From: an uncultured Eubacteriales bacterium
GTDB lineage: Bacteria; Bacillota; Clostridia; Oscillospirales; CAG-272
DNA: 14,612 nt
Direction: 5' to 3'
NCBI GenBank assembly: GCA_900544985.1
Contig: UQXK01000041.1
Coordinates: forward strand, 1-14,612
Below the pieces are notes generated by a model, which made no database searches, was not told the DNA's origin, and worked only from the letters and a program-made list of their open reading frames with translations. Shown piece after piece: positions 11,823-14,612 of this stretch (position 1 is its first letter; every line of letters begins with the position of its first letter). Made by a program: the position numbers and the translations under genes.

Positions 11823-14240
11823 TTATTTGATGGCGGAAAATACGCTCTCTGCATATCTCACTGTTTCCATAGCGTCCTTTGCGTATTTGTCGGCTCCAAT
11901 CCTGTCCGCATACTCTTTCGTCAAAACAGCTCCTCCGACGACGATTTTGCACCACGGAGCAGAAACACGGAGTTTTTTTATCGTTTCCTCCATCGAAGGC
12001 ACTGTCGTTGTCATTAGCGCAGAAAGTCCCACGAGAGGCGCATGCAGTTCAACAGTCTTTTCCACAATTTCCTCTGGTGGTACATCTTTTCCGAGATCGC
12101 TTACACGAAATCCGTAGTTTTCAAGCAACAGCTTTACTATATTTTTGCCTATATCGTGAATATCTCCCTTAACTGTGGCTATTACAAAATCGCATTTCTC
12201 CGCGGTCTTCTCTCCGCTCGCGGAAACCGATTTTTTTATCTCTTCAAACGCGGCTTTTGCCGATTCTGCGCTTATAAGCAGTTGCGGGAGATATATCGTT
12301 TTTTCTTCAAACCCCTTGCCCACAACGTCAAGTGCTGGTATAATCTCATTGTTTACTATATCGAGCGCGGGAACATTTAAAAGCATAGAGCGCGTTATCT
12401 CCGCCGCCTTTTCGCGAAGCCCTTTTATTACTGCATTTTGAAGAGGTGTTGTACCGTCCGTGTTTTTTGCATTTTCTACAACTGTATTAGTCTGAGATAC
12501 AACCGTAGAGGAAGGGAGTTTTTCGGCAAAAGATATATAATCCGCAAAATTTTCGTCAAGTCCGTGAAGCGCGCGGAATGCATAATATGTTTTCATCATA
12601 TCCGCGGAATAAGGATTCATTATCGCGGCGGAAAGACCGTTCTCAAGAGCTATCGCAAAGAACGCCGAATTTACGGCATCGCGCACGGGAAGTCCGAAAG
12701 ATATATTCGAAACGCCGAGAGACGTATGAACATGAAGCTCGTTTCTTATATAATTAAGCGCCCCTATCGTAGCTTTTGCCGCGTTTTTATCCGCACTTAT
12801 CGCCATGGCAAGAGTATCGAATACTATGTCTTTTTTCTCTATACCGTATTCTGCGGCAACACGAATTATCTTTTCCGCAATTTTAACACGCGCCTCCGCG
12901 CTGTTCGGTATACCGTGCTCATCAAGAGTGAGCGCCACAACAACGCCGCCGTATTTTTTCACGAGAGGAAATACGGCGCGCATACTCTCTTCCTTGCCGT
13001 TGACAGAGTTTATCATCGCCTTGCCGTTGTATATCCTCAGCGCCGCCTCCATTGCGGAAATGTCGGAAGTATCTATTTGCAAAGGGAGAGCGCTCACCGC
13101 CTGCAATTCGAAAACGACATTTTTTATCATCTTAACTTCGTCGATTTCGGGAAGCCCCACGTTTACGTCGAGTATCATTGCGCCTTTCTCCTCCTGCGCA
13201 ATTCCCTCCTGCAAAATATATCCTATATCGTTTTCGCGAAGCGCCTCTTTGAATCTCTTTTTGCCCGTCGGATTTATTCTTTCTCCGATGAGAACGGGAG
13301 AAGCGCCGAAAGTCACCGCGTGCGTATACGAAGAAACAACGGTAAGATTTTTCTTATCTATCGGAACGGGAGAAAAGTCTTTTGTTTTTTCCGTAAGAGC
13401 CTTTATATATTCGGGTGTGGTTCCGCAGCAGCCGCCTGCTATACGGACGCCTTTTTGTATCATTCCCGCAACGCTGTCCGAAAATTCTTCCGCGTCGACA
13501 TCGTAATAGGTGTTTACGCCGTCGCTTGCGGGAAGTCCAGCGTTGGGTTTCAGAATTACAGGAACGGAAGATACCGAAAGCAGTTTTTCGACAACACCCG
13601 AAAGTTTATCGGGACCGAGAGAGCAGTTCGCACCTATCGCCGATACTCCGAGTCCTTCCGCCATAGCTACCATAGCCTCGGGAGAAGCTCCTGTCATAAG
13701 TTTGCCGTCCTCGCCGTAAGCATTCGAAACAAATATGGGAAGCCCGCACGCTTCTTTTACGCCCAAAATCGCCGCCTTTGTCTCATAGCTGTCATTCATC
13801 GTCTCTATAAAGACAAGGTCGACACCGCACGAAGCGCCGATTTTTGCCGTTTTTGAAAAAACGGCAACAGCATCCTCAAAATCAAAATCGCCGTACGGTT
13901 TAAGAAGTTTCCCCGTAGGTCCGATATCGAGAGCTATAAATTTTTCCTGATTTCCTTTTGAGCTTTCTTTTGCGCGGCGTGCGATTTTGACGGCATTCTC
14001 TATTATATTTTGAAGTTCCTCTTCGGAAAATTTCAAAATATTCGCGCCGAAAGTGTTCGTGCAGACTATATTGCTTCCCGCATCATAATATGCGCGGGCT
14101 ATGCCTTCTATTTTTTCCGGATGAGTTATATTCCATCTCTCAGGCTCTTCGCCGGGCAAAAGTCCCGCGCTTTGCAGAAGCGTGCCCGTTCCGCCGTCGA
14201 GATATACGATATGCCATTTCAAATATTCGCTTATATTCAT
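11823..14240 (-). CDS. metH: Cobalamin-dependent methionine synthase lacking the activation domain
   Basis: The enzyme moves a methyl group from methyltetrahydrofolate through cobalamin to homocysteine. The 805 residues comprise four modules. The homocysteine domain (about 1-290) has zinc ligands C206 (GANCSLGP) and C271-C272 (GGCCGTTP). The folate domain (about 310-575) has GERINPTGKKRF (319-330), ILDVNVG (356-362) and NSVNGK (411-416). The cap is at about 595-675. The B12 domain (about 680-805) has the DIHDIGKN motif, with H695 as lower axial ligand, and VVGGAVLT (767-774). E. coli MetH is about 1,227 residues with a C-terminal reactivation domain; here the protein ends after the B12 domain. 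That domain is supplied by the gene 21 nt upstream. GGAG lies 7 nt before the ATG. No strong terminator follows, so the pyrophosphatase-like gene may be read through. Confidence 0.96.
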   Translation of the reverse strand: MNISEYLKWHIVYLDGGTGTLLQSAGLLPGEEPERWNITHPEKIEGIARAYYDAGSNIVCTNTFGANILKFSEEELQNIIENAVKIARRAKESSKGNQEKFIALDIGPTGKLLKPYGDFDFEDAVAVFSKTAKIGASCGVDLVFIETMNDSYETKAAILGVKEACGLPIFVSNAYGEDGKLMTGASPEAMVAMAEGLGVSAIGANCSLGPDKLSGVVEKLLSVSSVPVILKPNAGLPASDGVNTYYDVDAEEFSDSVAGMIQKGVRIAGGCCGTTPEYIKALTEKTKDFSPVPIDKKNLTVVSSYTHAVTFGASPVLIGERINPTGKKRFKEALRENDIGYILQEGIAQEEKGAMILDVNVGLPEIDEVKMIKNVVFELQAVSALPLQIDTSDISAMEAALRIYNGKAMINSVNGKEESMRAVFPLVKKYGGVVVALTLDEHGIPNSAEARVKIAEKIIRVAAEYGIEKKDIVFDTLAMAISADKNAAKATIGALNYIRNELHVHTSLGVSNISFGLPVRDAVNSAFFAIALENGLSAAIMNPYSADMMKTYYAFRALHGLDENFADYISFAEKLPSSTVVSQTNTVVENAKNTDGTTPLQNAVIKGLREKAAEITRSMLLNVPALDIVNNEIIPALDVVGKGFEEKTIYLPQLLISAESAKAAFEEIKKSVSASGEKTAEKCDFVIATVKGDIHDIGKNIVKLLLENYGFRVSDLGKDVPPEEIVEKTVELHAPLVGLSALMTTTVPSMEETIKKLRVSAPWCKIVVGGAVLTKEYADRIGADKYAKDAMETVRYAESVFSAIK

Positions 14241-14261
14241 AAATTTTCTCCGAAAACTGTT

Positions 14262-14612
14262 TTATTTCTTCTTTTTGCCGATAATTGCCGTAACCGATTT
14301 TGACGGAGACATCAATAGATTTTCTCCGAGAGTGACACCTATCTTTCTCTCACAATCGAGAATTTTGAAAATATCCCTCTGAAAAGCGAGCGGAAGATCC
14401 CCGTACCCGGGACTAAAACGCGGACACGTCAAAAATCCGTTTTCAAGCGCTTCTTTTTTTATCTCTTCGTTAAATAAATCGCAAAGAGCCTCTACTCTCT
14501 CTGCTCCGAGAGCCTGAAAAACAAGAGAGCGCGAAGGAGAAACCTTCGAATACTTGGAAATAAGTCTATCCATATTAAGCCCTATCGTCGCGGCAAAAAT
14601 GACAGCGGAAGA
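14262..14612 (-). CDS. Stand-alone MetH activation-domain protein (3' part, runs off the window)
   Basis: The frame is open from the window edge to the stop at 14262, so the true start is outside; an internal ATG at 14573 is not the start. Before it the frame reads SSAVIFAATIGLN, a conserved start of this fold. After it come ALGAERVEALCD, the hallmark RFSPGYGDLPLAFQRDIF and the C-terminal LMSPSKSVTAIIG. These match the vitamin B12-dependent methionine synthase activation domain, which binds S-adenosylmethionine and remethylates inactive cob(II)alamin. It is upstream of metH with a 21-nt gap, so the two are almost certainly co-transcribed. A split arrangement of this kind is known, for example in Thermotoga. 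Together they replace the single-chain enzyme. Confidence 0.92.
   Translation of the reverse strand, partial: SSAVIFAATIGLNMDRLISKYSKVSPSRSLVFQALGAERVEALCDLFNEEIKKEALENGFLTCPRFSPGYGDLPLAFQRDIFKILDCERKIGVTLGENLLMSPSKSVTAIIGKKKK

Noticed and set aside
12438..13856. A 472-codon open frame on the plus strand
   Set aside because: It is antisense to metH, its translation is rich in Arg, Tyr and Phe with no domain pattern, and metH in the other strand has a complete set of family motifs and a ribosome binding site.

Overview
The window reads as chromosomal DNA of a Clostridia-type Bacillota, probably a gut commensal. The signs are moderate-to-low GC, strong GGAGG-type ribosome binding sites, consensus sigma-A promoters with 17-bp spacers, an ECF vitamin transporter with a DUF4430 partner, a LanF-like ABC exporter beside a two-component system, and a B12-dependent methionine synthase whose reactivation domain is a separate gene. 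I see no tRNA, rRNA, CRISPR array, transposase or phage gene.

Layout. (1) 1-286, minus: the 5' part of a NimA-like flavin (PPOX-fold) protein, divergent from the next block. (2) 446-4516, plus: a DUF4430 protein, an ECF T component, a fused double ECF ATPase and an ECF S component, all overlapping, then a small ABM-domain protein, closed by a terminator at 4551-4592. (3) 4593-4843: a hairpin-rich gap between convergent blocks, which looks like a dispersed intergenic repeat. (4) 8271 down to 4844, minus: response regulator, ABC ATPase, ABC-2 permease, histidine kinase, a likely antimicrobial-peptide sensing and immunity module. Three GGTAAA repeats 12 bp apart sit just upstream of the ATPase promoter. 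(5) 10916 down to 8668, minus: a long-chain acyl-CoA synthetase-like ligase, then a MarR regulator. Each has its own consensus promoter with overlapping palindromes. (6) 11656-11309, minus: a short protein resembling an eroded inorganic pyrophosphatase. (7) 14612-11823, minus: the end of a stand-alone MetH activation-domain protein, then metH without that domain.

How the genes may fit together. The ECF/DUF4430 cluster could import a corrinoid or similar vitamin, because DUF4430 resembles the transcobalamin C-terminal fold. MetH and its partner at the other end of the window need cobalamin. That link is an inference: no cobalamin riboswitch precedes the ECF operon, and its untranslated leader is only about 20 nt. 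The more sequence-anchored signals are regulatory: the MarR-type palindromes on both the ligase and marR promoters, the direct repeats before the ABC operon, and the palindrome on the ECF -35 box. The best protein oddity is the pyrophosphatase-like protein, which lacks much of the known active site.
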